A stretch of 64,000 nucleotides of DNA from Cacajao melanocephalus (GCA_963573385.1 CAUYLG010034895.1:1-64000); one strand, 5' to 3'; positions 24,598 through 42,510 are shown, numbered from the stretch's first letter. Numbers and translations are program-made. Notes: a model not told the origin generated them from the sequence alone.

Positions 24598-25184
24598 GAA
24601 ATTAGGTGAATTTCCAATAAATCATAATTGGTTAGTGTGTGTCATAAAACTATATCTAAATATACTACAAATTCATTTTTATATCTAAGGATTATTTGCA
24701 AAAATATATACCCACTTTTACTTTTAATTTAACTTGGATTTATAGCATTCAAATATGACTGGCCATATAGAAGCAGTTGGTGTTAGCCATAGAGCTGATA
24801 ACATTTATTTCTGAGCAATGTTTATATGAAAGATATTTATGAATGTTAAAAGTCATTTACACATTAATTTAATAATAAATTATTAAATGAATGCAAACTC
24901 CTCTCCACTAATGTAGATGGCTGAGAAATAGCTATATATTTTTAGTTGGAATCTTCAATATTTTGTTGTACATATTATCTCCATTATATATAAAAATAAT
25001 TCCATATACTTTAATATCCAAGTTTGGTTCTCAAGTTTATAGGACTCTTGTTTAAAGTCTTAATTTTATTAAAGTCTCAATAAACTTAATAATGGCATAA
25101 ATTAGTAAAATTTTACTCAGTTTAAACATAAAATAATGGGAGAGATAAGAATTTTATGCCTCAAAATAGAGATTTTTTTTTAAA
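24598..25184. other. AT-rich unique sequence
   Basis: No repeat or gene recognised. Confidence 0.5.
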
Positions 25185-25790
25185 TCAGCCTTTTAAGGAG
25201 TGATTTACATACAAAATTTTCAGTAATTTTACATGTACAATTAAAGGAATTATGACAAATGTATATGGAATATAATGGCCACCACAATTATGATATTAAA
25301 AAAAGTCATCAATCAAAAATTTCTTCATGTTACTTGTTGGTTAGTTCCTCCCTCAGTACTCGGCCCCTTTCAATTACTAATTTGTCTGTGGCATAATTTG
25401 TATTGTATACTCTAAAATGTTACACAGAGAGTATCATACAGTACTTAGCCTTGTTTCTGCTTTTTTAACTCACAAAATGGTTTTGACAAACATCTGTGTT
25501 GTTGAATGTATCAGCAGCTATGTTATATTGTTGAGTAGTATGTCATTGCATGATATTCTACAGTCTCTTTGTCCATTTAGCAATTGATGAAAGTTTGGGT
25601 TGTTTCCAGTTTTCAACTATTATAAAGGTGCTTTGAAGATCTGAGTAAAATATTTTGTATGACCATATGTTTTCATATTTCTTGCGAAAATAGCTATGAG
25701 TAGATATGCCTGACTGTATGGCAAGTATATAACTAACTTTACCAGAAACTTTCTATTTATATAAAATTAGATGTATATGTACACGAAGCA
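25185..25790 (-). mobile_element. Ancient L1M 3' region, antisense
   Basis: The order follows antisense L1M/L1ME: 'gagtgatttacatacaaaat', 'atgtacaattaaagg', 'gagtatcatacagtactt', 'gatattctacagtctctttg', 'gggttgtttccagttttc'. It is strongly diverged, with no coding capacity. Confidence 0.75.
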
Positions 25791-25848
25791 TTTGGTAGAT
25801 CTAAATCATAAAACTCACAGACTAGTGGTTTCATTGTGGCTTAAAAAA

Positions 25849-26142
25849 TTTTTTTTGATACAGGATCTCACTTTGTTACCCAGGCTGGAGTGTACTGTGT
25901 ACTGATGTGATCCCAGCCCGTTGCAGCCTCACATTCCTGGGCTTAGGAAGTCCCTCTGCCTCAGCCTCGAGTAGCTGGTACTCCACGTATGTGGTACCAT
26001 GCCTGGCTAATTTTTTAATTTTTTGCAGAGACAGTGTCTCATTATGTTGCATATGCTCGTCTCAATCTCTGGGCCTCAAGTGATCTTCTAGCCTTTGCTT
26101 TCCAAAGTGCTGGGATTATAGGCATGAGCAACTACTCTCGAC
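25849..26142 (-). mobile_element. AluJ
   Basis: Antisense dimeric Alu beginning with a T-rich run and 'gatctcactttgttacccag'. It ends in 'gtgctgggattataggcatg'. The J-type segment 'tctgggcctcaagtgatctt' and high divergence indicate an old AluJ. Confidence 0.9.
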
Positions 26143-26384
26143 AAATGGCAAGATTTTTAACAACTAAATTAATTTCTTAATGATAATTGAGAAATGCTGT
26201 TCTTTTTAAAGGTAGCTTATGTACAATATGCTTCCAAATAATTGTTGTTTTTGAAAAATTTATAATATTTTAGCATAAAGCTTTTTATAGTATTCTTTTA
26301 GTAGTTTTAATATCTGTTGTATCTAGACTAATATCTATCTTCCAATCATTTTCATTTTTTCTCTCAATGAATCTTACACAAAAT

Positions 26385-27545
26385 GTGTGTATATGTTTTT
26401 CAAAGAGTCAACTTGTTCTGTTTCTTTTTTCTTTGTCTTTTAATGTCTATAGTTAGAGACATTATATCTACAATTCAATTATTTTCACCTTTCTCTATTT
26501 GGTTATATTCATTTTCTAATTTCTTATATCAGATCCTTAGCTCAATATTTACTAATTCTTCTGGTTTGCCTATAAAAGCAAGGACATTTAATTTATTATC
26601 CTCTAAGCATTGCTTAAACTTTATGTCATTTCTTATATTAGCAGTATTTTCAATATTGTTCATTTGTGTGCATTTATTATTTTTTCTTTGACTTTTGATT
26701 TATTTACATGTGCATTTTCTAATTTTTACTCAATTTTTAAACTAATATTTTGATTGATTCTAAATTGCATTGACAATGAAAACAGTATCAGTATTATATT
26801 GTATTTTTTGAAGTTTGTTGAAATTTATTTGCAATCCCATATATTATCAAATTATTCATGTTGCCTGTCAGCTTCATTTTATATTTATTTATTTATTCAT
26901 TCATTCATTCGTTTTTGAGACTAAGAGTCGCTCTGTCACCTAGGCTCAAGTGCACTGGTGTGATCTTGGTTCACTGCAACCTCCACTTCTGGAGTCAACC
27001 AATTCTCCTGCCTCATCCTCCTTTGTAGCTGAGACTACAGGCACCCACACCACGTGTGACTAATTTTCATATTTTTAGTAGAGACAGGGTTTTGTCATGT
27101 TGGCCAGGCTGGTCTTGAACTTTTAACCTCAAGTGATCCACCTGTCTTGGCCTCTGAAACTGCTGGGATAATAGGTGTGAGCCATTGTTGCCGCCCAATC
27201 TGTGGGTTTTAAAATAATGTGACTTGTTAGTATTGGATACAAACTTTTATACACAAATGAGTTTTTCATTGCTTTAGTGAGTTAACTATGCCAATAAATT
27301 TTTGAACACTTAGCATTTTTGTTTCATTGATCTATTAATTATTGGACTAGAAATACTAAGTTATGCTGCAATTATTATGGATTTTTCTATTTTTCCTTGT
27401 AGTGCAGTTCAGTTTTGCTTTATATACGTCAAGACTATTTTAATTGATTTGTACAAACCCAATTTTATCTGCCCAGCATATTGCACAACTTGTTATGCAT
27501 TTTTTTCAGTTTAAGCATATTTTTTTAAAAATACTACTTTTATTT
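26385..27545 (-). mobile_element. L1M ORF2 remnant, antisense, interrupted by an Alu
   Basis: 26390-26880 matches antisense L1 ORF2 ('caaagagtcaacttgttctg', 'ttatcctctaagcattgctt'). 27197-27540 continues with 'tggatttttctatttttcct' and 'cagttttgctttata'. The AluS at 26883-27196 sits inside it and another Alu adjoins its right end. The pieces look like one old L1 split by later insertion. Open frames seen here are antisense shadows. Confidence 0.7.
26883..27196 (-). mobile_element. AluS, nested in L1M
   Basis: Antisense full-length Alu with an (ATTT/ATTC)n tail complement at 26881-26911. 'ttggccaggctggtcttgaa' is S type. It ends 'gtgagccattgttgccgccc'. Confidence 0.93.
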
Positions 27546-27560
27546 ATTAGTTTATTTATT

Positions 27561-27862
<302 letters not shown>

Positions 27863-27896
27863 TCCTTACCATTTCTTATAACTACCCTCTACTTCC

Positions 27897-28294
27897 TTTT
27901 TTTTTAATTGCATTTTAGGTTTTGGGGTACATGTGAAGAACATGCAAGATTTTTGCATAGGTACACACATGGCAGTGTGATTTGCTGCCTTCCTCCCCAT
28001 CACCTATATCTGGCATTTCTCCCTATGCTATCTCTCCCCAACTCCCCACCCCCCGTTGTCCCTCCCCTATTTCCCCCCAACAGACCCCAGTGTGTGATGC
28101 TCCCCTCCCTGTGTCCATGTGTTCTCATTGTTCAACACCCATCTATGAGTGAGAACATGCAGTGTTTGATTTTCTGTTCTTGTGTCAGTTTGCTGAGAAT
28201 GATGGTTTCCAGGTTCATCCATGTCCCTACAAAGGACATGAACTCATTGTTTTTTATGGCTGCATAGTATTCCATGGTGTATGTGTGCATTTTT
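27897..28294 (-). mobile_element. L1 3' end, 5'-truncated (L1PA/PB type)
   Basis: The T-tract at 27897-27907 is the tail complement. It is followed by antisense 3' UTR ('ttttggggtacatgtgaaga', C-rich block, 'gtgtgatgctcccctccctg') and the ORF2 C-terminal region ('atggctgcatagtattccat'). It ends near 28294, so about 400 bp remain of a 6-kb element. Confidence 0.92.
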
Positions 28295-28624
28295 TAAAAG
28301 TTATTTGTAGGTACCTAGTTCATAAGTACCCCAAATTTCTTTGTATTCTCTTTAATAAGCCTCTAAGTTATTTTGTTTATATTTATTATTTAGGTATCTT
28401 TTGTAAACATTAGATACCTGGATGTTTTAAAGCTTGCTCTTGTTATTTTTCATTTTTAAAATTTTGCACATTCATTCCTGGTTCCTGCTAAGCTATGGAT
28501 TTAAAATACGTTTATTACACATTGTTCAGGGTAATTATTGATTTTCTAAAAGAAAATCCTTTTCAGGATATTTATTATTGGTATTTCCCAATATGGGGCT
28601 CTCAATTCATTTTCACACTGCAGC

Positions 28625-28935
28625 AACAGTGTGTTAAAATTAAAAATAAATCTAAATATATCAACTTCTTGATATCCCTCAATGGCTTCTTCTTCACTTT
28701 GTTGGTCCTTACCACACTATATAAGGCTCTGGAATATGGGGCTGCTTTTTCTTCCAGCTTCAACTTTTGTCAATAACAAGTTATACTTGTCATTTCAAAC
28801 AAGTTACTTGTTTTATATCCTCAACATCATTATTTTCTCTTTCGACTCTGATCGTTCATGCATTTCTTTTTTCCCTACACAGAATTTTTCACCTATGCCA
28901 GAAAGACCATCCCAGTTCATCCATATGTGTGTTAA
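28625..28935 (+). mobile_element. L2 LINE fragment
   Basis: Sense L2 order: 'tcaatggcttcttcttcact', 'ccttaccacactatataagg', 'caacttttgtcaataaca'. The last corresponds to the end of the L2 segment before its 3' terminus. Old and diverged. Confidence 0.6.
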
Positions 28936-28941
28936 ATGCCT

Positions 28942-29306
28942 TTTCTAGTTTTTCTCAGGGTTGCCATAAAAAACGTACCACAGACAAGGTGGCTTAAAAA
29001 AATTTATTTTATCACCGTCTGGATGCTAGAACTCTGATATAAGGTGTGGAAAGGGTTGTTTTTTCCCAAGGCTGCTCTTTTTGGGCTTCTGCTTAGGCTT
29101 TTACATTTTCTTCCCTTCGTACTCATTCCCTTTGTTCAAATTTATATTCAAATTTCCTGGTCATATTGGATTACGTCTCATTTTAATGACCTTATTTTAA
29201 CTTATTTACCTCTTTAAAGACCCTATTTTCAATTATAGTTACATTCTGAGGCACGCTTAGGACTTCAACATATGAATTTTTGGGAAAACACAATTTAGCT
29301 TATAAA
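28942..29306 (-). mobile_element. Solo MLT1 LTR, antisense
   Basis: Reverse of an MLT1 LTR: 'gttgccataaaaaacgtacc', 'ggtggctta', 'tcctggtcatattggattac', 'cttatttacctctttaaaga', 'gacttcaacatatgaatttt', ending 'acacaatttagcttataaaa'. The length of about 365 bp is normal for this family. Confidence 0.85.
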
Positions 29307-29544
29307 ACTTACTTCTCCTAATTTAGCACATATTTCTAGATGTATATTATTTATTTATATCCTCCAAAAGACTATGTAATTTGAGAACAAGTTTTGATCA
29401 TCCTTGTCTTATATTTCTTGAGCTTGATCCCAGGATTCACTACATACTGATGAAAAAATGGGTATGACATTTTTTCAAAATTAGTTGACATTTGCTGAGA
29501 TCTATAAGGAAATTTATTTTTCCTCTATATTACAAAAAGTCTAC

Positions 29545-29636
29545 TGGGAGAGGCAGAGGTTGCAGCTAGCCAAGATCGCACCACTGCACTCCAGCCTGGG
29601 TGACAAGAATAAATTCCGTCAAAAAAAAAAAAAAAA
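29545..29636 (+). mobile_element. Alu 3' end fragment with target duplication
   Basis: Only the last ~75 bp of the right monomer ('gcagaggttgcagctagcca', 'ccactgcactccagcctggg') plus a 16-A tail. The flanks aaaaagtctac (29534-29544) and aaaaagactac (29632-29642) match 10 of 11. The truncation is therefore an insertion property, not later loss. Confidence 0.88.
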
Positions 29637-29765
29637 GACTACCAGAAATATATAAAACTGCTTTAAAGTAAAAAATATTTTTACGTTAAACATACTTTAA
29701 ATTATTTCAGAATTTTTTTAAATGAAGGTGCCAACTATAAATGTCTCTATTTAATCAATGATATG

Positions 29766-32146
29766 CAGGCACACTTTGTTTTATTGTGCTTAGCTTTACT
29801 GAGCTTTACAGATACTGCATTTCCTAAAAAGTGAAGGTTTCTGCCATCCCTGTGTTGAGCAAATCTATCAGCAACATTGTTTTCCAACAGCATGTGCTCA
29901 CTTCATGTCACTGTGTCAAATTTTGGTCTAATTCTCTCAATATTTTAAACTTTTAAATTATTATTGTATCTGTTATCATGATATGCAACCAGTAATATTT
30001 GATGTTACTACTGCAATTGTTTTGGGTATCACAAACTATGTACATATAAGAAGGCAACCTTAATCAGTAAATGTGTTCTGACTTCTCCACCAACTGGCTC
30101 TTTCTCCATCTTTATCCTTCTGCTTTGGCTTCCGTGTTCCCTGGAACACAACAACGTTGAGATTAGGTCAATTAATAGCCCAAATTGGCTGCTGTGTGTT
30201 CAAGTGAAAGGAAGAGTTGCACATGTATCACTTTAAAGAAAGAAGTAGAAATAAGTATAACGAGGAAGGCATGACAAAAGCCAAGATAAGCCAACACATA
30301 GGCCTCTAGTGCCTAACAGTGAACCACGTTGTGAAAGAGCAATGACAAAGTTCTTGAAGAAAATTGAAAGTGCTACTCTAGTGTTAGGGAAGTGAAACTG
30401 TCTTATTGCTGATACTGAGAATGTTTTAGTGGTCTGGATAGAAGATGAAAATAGACACCATAGCCCCTTAAGCCAGAGCCTGATCCAGAGCAAGGCCCCA
30501 ATTTTCTTCAATTCTATGAAGGCTGAGAGAAGTAAGGAAACTTCAGAAAAAAAATGTTTGAAGCTACCAGAAGTTCGTTCAAGAGGCCATCTCCATGACA
30601 TAAAAGGGCAAGTTGAAGCATCAAGTGCTGACATAGAAGATGTACCAGGTCATCCAGAGGATCTAGCTAAGATCATTGATGAAGGTGGCTCCTTTAAACA
30701 GATGATCAAAGTAAATTTAAAGAAAACTTTTTTATTGAAAGACGCCAAGTGGGATGTTCATAGGTAGAGAGAACTCAGTGCCTAACTTCAAAGGTCAAAG
30801 AACAGGTTAACTCTCACGTTAGAGGTTAAAGTAGCTGGTTATATTAAGTTGAAGCCAATGCTCATTCACCAATTCAAAAATCCTAGGACCCTTTGGAATG
30901 ATGCTAAATCTACTCTGCATTCTATAAATGGAAAACAAAACTTGGATGACAGCACACTTGTTTACAACATGTATTACTAAATACTTTAAATCCCTTGCTG
31001 AGACCTATTGCTTTAAAAAGAGGGAGAGAGAGAGAGAGAGATTCTTTGCAAAATATTCCTGCTCATTGAAAATACACCTAGTCAAGTAAGAGCTCTGATG
31101 GAGATGCACAAGGAGATTAATGTTTTCATGCCTGCTAACACATTCCTTCTGCTGCCCATGAGTAAAAGAGTATTTTTGACTTTCAAGTTTTATTATTTAA
31201 GAAATATATTTTGTAAGAGTATAATTTCCATAAATAGTGATTCATCTGATGGATGTAGGCAAAGTAAATTGAAATTTTTCTATGAAGGCTTCACCATTGC
31301 GGATGCCATTAAAAACATTTGTAATTCAGGAAGGAGGTCGAAATATTAATGTTAATGAGAGCTAGGAAAACCTTGATTCCAACTTTTATGGATAACTTAT
31401 AACTCTGAGAGAATTAAGACTTCAGTGGAGGAAGTAATTGCAGATATACAGAAAGTAGCAAGAGAAATAGAAGTGAAGCCTGAAAATGTGACTGAATTGC
31501 TGCAATCTCGTGGATCAGATTTCAATGAATAAGTTGCTTCTTACAGATGAGCTAAGAAAGTGATTTCTTGATATGGAAACTATTTCTTGTAAAGATCATG
31601 TAAACACTGTTGAACCGACAACAAAAGATTTAGAATATTACATAATAGTTGATAAAGCAGCAGGAGAGTTTGAAATGGTCGAATCCAATTTTGAAATAAA
31701 TTCTGCTGTGGTTAAAATGCCAACAAATAGCATCACATGCTACAGAGAAGTATATACAAAAGGAATAGCAAATTGACACAGCAAACTTTATTGTTGTTTT
31801 ATGTAAATCAATTGGCATATCCATCCAAGCTTCAGCAAACACCACCCAGATAAGTCACCAGCCATCAACACGGAGGCAAGACCCTCTACTAGCAAAAATA
31901 CTATAAATCACTGAAGGCTCTGGTGATTGTCAGCATTTTTTATGCAATAAAGCATTTTTAAATTAAGATATACACATTGTTTTGTAGACATAATAGTATT
32001 ACACACTTAACAGACTACTGCATATTGTGAACATAACTTTTATATATATTGGGAAACCATAAACTTTATGAGACTCACTTTATTGTGATAGTTGTTTTAT
32101 TGTGGTAGCATGGAAACAAACTTGTAGTATATCTGAGATATGCCTG
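29766..32146 (+). mobile_element. Tigger1 DNA transposon, nearly full length
   Basis: A pogo-like (TcMar-Tigger) element of 2,381 bp, close to the roughly 2.4-kb consensus. The left end reads 'caggcacactttgttttatt'. The right end, reverse-complemented, begins 'caggcatatctcagatat', giving terminal inverted repeats. A TA follows the right end at 32147; the left flank reads 'tatg', so the TA duplication is partly lost. Internal landmarks follow Tigger1 order. A (GA)n expansion at 31023-31041 interrupts the transposase region. Confidence 0.93.
30185..31932 (+). pseudogene. Tigger1 transposase, inactivated
   Basis: Remnant of the pogo-type DDE transposase: N-terminal helix-turn-helix DNA-binding part first, then the catalytic core. 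The expected start ATG reads TTG (30185-30187) and the expected stop reads CAG near 31930. Several frameshifts divide it; open pieces are 30429-30767, 31098-31349 and 31573-31776. By alignment to the remembered family pattern all three catalytic aspartates are changed: the first to Asn (AAT near 30714), the second to Glu (GAA at 31068-31070), the third to Ser (AGT near 31160). It cannot be active. Confidence 0.88.
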
Positions 32147-34157
<2,011 letters not shown>

Positions 34158-34494
34158 AAAAAATGCATTGTCCAAAATACATTTCTTTGTAAATATAAGA
34201 ACATGTGCAACAAAGAAAATCAGCCCCATGGAGAAGTCAAAGTAGCACAGTTATAGGAGTTAGAGAATTTAAACTTAAACTATAATTTTAGTATTTTCAA
34301 ATTATTTGTAATTATTTTTGTATTTAAAGTGTTTTTGAAGTCACTATTAAATCAGTATCTTATCTTGTGGTGTGCTATAATTGGCACCTTAAAGAAAATG
34401 GTAGATCCTCTCCTTTCACGTGATCTCCGTGTTACTTTTCTGCACATGCACTAAGAAGTAAGAGACTACATGTCTAATAGATGGATAGGTTTCA

Positions 34495-34610
34495 TGATGC
34501 AGAAAATGTGTCTCTACTTACTGCTATATTCTCAAATCTTGTGTTTGGCACATTGTAGGTACTTAATAATGACTCATTTAATAGATTCAATGTGCAACTG
34601 TTACACAAAA
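34495..34610 (+). mobile_element. L2 3' terminus
   Basis: 'ctctacttactgctatattc' followed by 'ttggcacattgtaggtactt' and 'aataatgactcattta' follows the L2 3' end pattern (cagtgcctggcacatagtag, then gctcaataaat). Confidence 0.6.
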
Positions 34611-34759
34611 TAAACCTATTTTATCCTAGCTTTTTCAGATAGCTAATGTCTCCCTCATAAGTATGCTGGGAAAAACTGATTTTCTAAACCTGAATAGAAA
34701 ATCATTCCAAAACTTAATACCATCATATAAAAATAATTACTTTATATTTCTTAAAACTT

Positions 34760-35190
34760 TTGTGGGTCAGGAATTTAGAAAGAGCCTTACCAGGATTTTA
34801 TGCCCTCTGTAATAACACAGTGACTATATCTGGACTGAAAGTGGCCAGAGCGGCTGCAAGCTTGCAAGCATCTCTCTCACTCTCTCTCTTAGTCTTGGTG
34901 ATTCCAGTCTAGTCTTTTCTAGTGGACTATTTTGGGCATCTTGCGTCTATTTTGGTCAGTGGGGTGTGTATATGCTGGCTGAAGACTTCAAGAAGGAAAA
35001 TTAGTGTGAACATTACCTTTTATGACCAACTCTCAGAAGTCATATGATTTCAGTTACATCATAAACAAAAAAGTTTCATTTGTAGAAAAAGTTACAAAAT
35101 CCAATCCAGTTTCAAGGGGAGGTGACAAAGACCACCTCAGCATTCACTGTGAGAAATGTCAAAGAATTTTTACACAAATTTTAAAACTGC
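34760..35190 (-). mobile_element. Ancient interspersed repeat, family not assigned
   Basis: 'cttttgtgggtcaggaattt', 'gcatctctctcactctctct', 'aactctcagaagtcatatga', 'caaggggaggtgacaa' and 'gtcaaagaatttttacaca' appear in the order of a common old mammalian retroelement 3' region in antisense. I cannot name the family. Confidence 0.4.
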
Positions 35191-38454
<3,264 letters not shown>

Positions 38455-38620
38455 TTTTGGTATTATAATCTTTTTATTGAATCCCTAATAAACAATGTCA
38501 TACTCCATTCTAGACTCTGAGGATACAAATGTAAACTAATTACACACATTATCTTCTTCGAAAGGTTTTATGGTCCAGTAGAAGACACATAACTGAAATT
38601 AAAACTGATAAATGCAAAAA
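38455..38620 (-). mobile_element. L2 3' end, antisense
   Basis: 'cattctagactctgaggata' followed by 'ggttttatggtccagtagaa' matches the antisense L2 pattern 'ttctaggcactggggata' then 'gagcttacattctagtgg'. The first part of the L2 terminus is poorly preserved. Confidence 0.6.
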
Positions 38621-39188
38621 ATATGTAATTGCTAACCATATTTGATGATATAAAAGAAAAAAAGCTCTCTGAAAAAGATTAAAGTAGATCCTTTATTCAC
38701 TTTATTTAATGTTTTTAGAGAAAATCCTCTGAATGGTGACTATTGTTAAGTATGAACATAAGTGATACTTAATTTTATTCAATAAAAACTGAATTCAGTT
38801 GCTTTCTCTGTATGTGGAGATTAATAATCTAAGATCTACAAATCTGTTAAAAATATATCCAAAGATTTAAATAGGACATTTTGTAAGAGGTCTGACATAG
38901 GCCACAAACTACTTAATTTTTATAGGCTGAGAAATTTCAATAAATATTGGGTTAAGAGGGTAGTTTATAACCACAAATGACTACATCAAAAACGTAGAAT
39001 TATTTTTAATAAACAACCTAATGGTGCACATCAAAATAACTATAAAAGCAAAAATGAACCAAACTAAAAATTAGCAGAAAGAAGGAAATAATATAGAACT
39101 CTATAGGATATATACACAAAAACTATTAACTTCAAGTCACTATACCATGAGCTTGCTAGTTACATATTTAGATTTTTTTAATACTTTA

Positions 39189-39549
39189 TAATATGGTTTG
39201 GCTCTGTGTCCCCACCCAAATCTCATCTTAAAGCTTCCATAATTCCCACATGTTGTGGGAGGTTCCTGGTGGGAGATGATCGAATCATGGGGGTGGGTCT
39301 TTCCCATGCTGTTCTGATGATAGTGAATTGATCTCACAATATCTGATGGTTTTAAAACTGAAGTTTCCCTGCACGAGCTCTTTTGCCTGCCACTATCCAT
39401 GTAAGATGTGACTTGCTCCTTCTTGCCTCCCTCCATGATTGTGAGGCTTCCCCAGCCACATAAAACTGAGTCCAGTTAAATCCCTTTCTTTCTTAAATTG
39501 CTCAATCTCAGGTACATTTTTGTCAGCAGCATGAAAACAAACTAGTATA
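39189..39549 (+). mobile_element. Solo MaLR LTR, MSTA-like, with 5-bp target duplication
   Basis: 361 bp from 'taatatggtttggctctg' through 'cccacatgttgtgggaggtt' and 'gggggtgggtctttcccatg' to 'aacaaactagtata'. The flanking CTTTA (39184-39188 and 39550-39554) is an exact 5-bp duplication, as expected for ERVL-MaLR elements. Solo LTR. Confidence 0.93.
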
Positions 39550-39554
39550 CTTTA

Positions 39555-41736
39555 TATAGCATCCTTTCTAAATTATGGGAATAATTGCTAATTATTTCTA
39601 GAAACTATGTGAATTAAAGAGAATGAATTTCTTTAGAAATTAGAGTATTAAATAAAAGGCAAAAATATACATTTTAGAAAATTAAATAATAATCATATAC
39701 ATTTTATTGTAGGTTTTAGTTAGATAAAATCAAAACAGTGCTTTATTCTGCTATTTATTTTGCTTTGACTCCAAATCCTTAAATGCATGCTATTAATAGA
39801 ATTATCTTTACTCAGTTTTTATTGAATGTCTTCTAGAATTAAGTATATTATAGAGAAAATGTTCTAGTAATATCAAAAAACACCATGGAAATACTATCAA
39901 AATATTTCCCTAAATTTTTGTGAATAAAGAGTTAAGGAATATATGTCAAAATATTTGTTGTGATTTTGCTCCTATATTGTAAAAGGCAACTATACACTGT
40001 AAAGTTTCTTTCAATTATGGCTGACGAAATATTTGAACTATTTAAAGCCTGAAAATCTTATCTACCTCCCACCAGTGGAATTTAATGACAACTTGTCTGT
40101 TGTATTAGCTTGTTCAGTGAACAAATCTGAAATGCAACAATTATTCAAAGCAATATAGTACATACAGTGACACTTTCATAAACAAGTACCTACTGTGACA
40201 ATATTTTTCTATTATTATTTTTGATGTTTCAGAGTCAATCAACCAGGAATACTCAATGTTGTAAAGTCAAGTTGTGCATGATTTTCTTTCTCATAATTGT
40301 AACAACTTGACTCTGCAGTAGTCGTATGAGAGCTGCTTATGCCTTAGAGCGTGTTTTTAATTGTAACTAACATCATCAAACACACAAAACAAGACTTTCC
40401 ATACTTTTAGTAAGTTACTCTAGGCATGGCATTTTTCTAGGCCTCAGGAGGTAACAGAGTATACTAACTAGATCTCTGACTACAGTTTGAACGATGGGCT
40501 GCAGTTTCTGCTCTTGGAACTAGAAACCAAGAGCTAGAAACACTAAAAGCCAAGTAACTTTAAATACATTAGGTAATATTTTTGACAGCCAATATTTTAT
40601 TTGTAAAATACCTAGTTTGAGTATCTTTGTTCTAATTTATAAAAAATATTATTTACTGTTGCTTAGTAATTTAAGTGTGGTATTATACACCAAGCATGGA
40701 GATAGCTCTCAAGTTGTTTATCTCAATAACAAAATTATTATTATAAATGTAACTTGTATCAAAATCTAGTTGTTTAAAAATAATTGGAGTAGAGGGAATT
40801 GCTGAAAAACAAAACACTGCTTTAGGATAATGTTGGAAGGAAAGAAACTCAGAAACCTAATATCCCTACCTGATATGTATTCTAAATAGATTTAAAATGT
40901 GGGTACATCACTTCATGACTTTGGTTCTAATTTCTTTATATGTAATCTAAAGGGCTCAGATTAGATGATCACTTAAAATCCTTATTTTTCTATCAACCCT
41001 AAATCGAATGCACCTTATAAATTAGGAATGCAGATGATATATGTCACATTTGTCTAGAGAATGCACATAATCTGGTAAGTGGGCAATGGTCTTAAGGTTT
41101 CACTATAAGAAATTAATTCTGTAAGGCTGATTAGAGCAGCTGAGTATTATAAACTTCATATCAGAAATAACTATCCTTTTATGACTACTAATATCTACAT
41201 ATACTGTTACCATAGAAACCATATAGATCTACAATATAGAAGATTATATCCCAGATATGATGACTATTCAGTCAGAAAGACTTCCGAATGCATTCCCTTC
41301 TGGCAGTACAGTTGAGAAGTTTTCCTCCTAGATCCAAAGAGCCCAGATTTTTCTCACTGTTTTGTCTTATATATACATATATATCAGCAGAGATTATTGC
41401 TGGAAGGACACTGATTATCCTCAGTCTTAAAGAGTCAAGAGTTGAGTCAACAAGAACCTATGTGTTAAGAATGTTTCACAATATATGAGAGTAGCATTTT
41501 TAATATTCAAAGACAATGCCACAGCATATTTTATATATGTGTGTGTATACATATATATACATTTATAAATTTCTCACAAACATGTTTATGTTTTTATACT
41601 ATTTCTCACAAATATGCTTATGATTTTTATGTTATAATTTCAATATAAGGGGATATTTGACAAGTTGATGCAAATAATAGTCACCCTTTTAGAAGTGCTA
41701 TTTTCTAAGAATTTTGTAACTGGTTATCAAACAAGA
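39555..41736. other. AT-rich unique sequence
   Basis: Only a MIR-like stretch (listed separately) and short TA/CA runs near 41365 and 41535 stand out. No gene recognised. Confidence 0.45.
40895..41005 (+). mobile_element. MIR-type SINE fragment
   Basis: 'gggtacatcacttcatgact' followed by 'agggctcagattagatgatc' and 'acttaaaatccttatttttc' fits the 3' half of a MIR-related SINE ('cagtcacttcacctct', then 'gttggactagatgatctcta'). Confidence 0.6.
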
Positions 41737-42510
41737 ATGTTAAGGCCTGAACATACTCCAAGATCAACCACATGCTTGACCATAAAGCAAATCACAATAA
41801 ATTCAAGAAGTTGAAATCATACAAACCATACTCTCAGACCACAGTGGAATAGAAATCTACACCAAGAAGATCTCCCCAAACCACACAATTACTTGGAGAT
41901 TAAACAACTTCCCCCTGAATAATTTCTGGTTAAACAATGAAACTAAGGCAGAAATCAAACAAATCCTTAAAATAAATGAAAAAAGACATAATATACTAAA
42001 ATTTCTGAAATGCAGCAAAAGCAGTATTAAGAGGAAAGTTTATAGCACTTAATACATACCTCAAATAGTTATATCTCAAATTAATAATCTAACATCACAC
42101 CTAGAGAAACAAGAAAAACAGGAATAAATTAGCTACAAATCTAGCAGAAGAAATAACTAAAATTAGAGCAGAACTGAATGAAATTGAGAACAAAAATCCA
42201 TACAAATGTGGTATACACATACAATGCAATATTGTTAAGCCTTAAAAAGAACATTCTATCATTTTCCACAAGATGGATAGACCTAGAGCATGTTTGCTAA
42301 GTGGAATAAGCTAGTCACAGAACGACAAATACTGTATATCCAAAGTAGTTGAAAAGCAGATAATAGAATAGTCATTGGTAGGGGCTGGAAAGAGAGAAAG
42401 GAGGAAATATGGCTCAGTGGTTACAAAGTTTCAGTTATGCAAGATAACTAAGCTCTCCTAAATTATTGTTTGAATGTTATTTTTATAATTTTATGTAATA
42501 TTTCTAAATT
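41737..42510 (+). mobile_element. L1 with large internal ORF2 deletion
   Basis: 41737-42197 is sense ORF2 from the endonuclease/RT linker ('aataaattcaagaagttgaa', 'agcagtattaagaggaaagt', 'aattgagaacaaaaatccat'). At about 42198-42206 the sequence jumps to the end of ORF2 ('aatgtggtatacacatacaa') and continues into an L1MA/PB-type 3' region to about 42510. Roughly 2.5 kb of ORF2, including the RT domain, is missing. The join has 'acaaatgtgg' and no inserted bases. Alternatively these are two adjacent insertions. Confidence 0.8.

Noticed and set aside
30233..30634. 133-codon minus-strand open frame
   Set aside because: Antisense shadow of the decayed Tigger1 transposase region.
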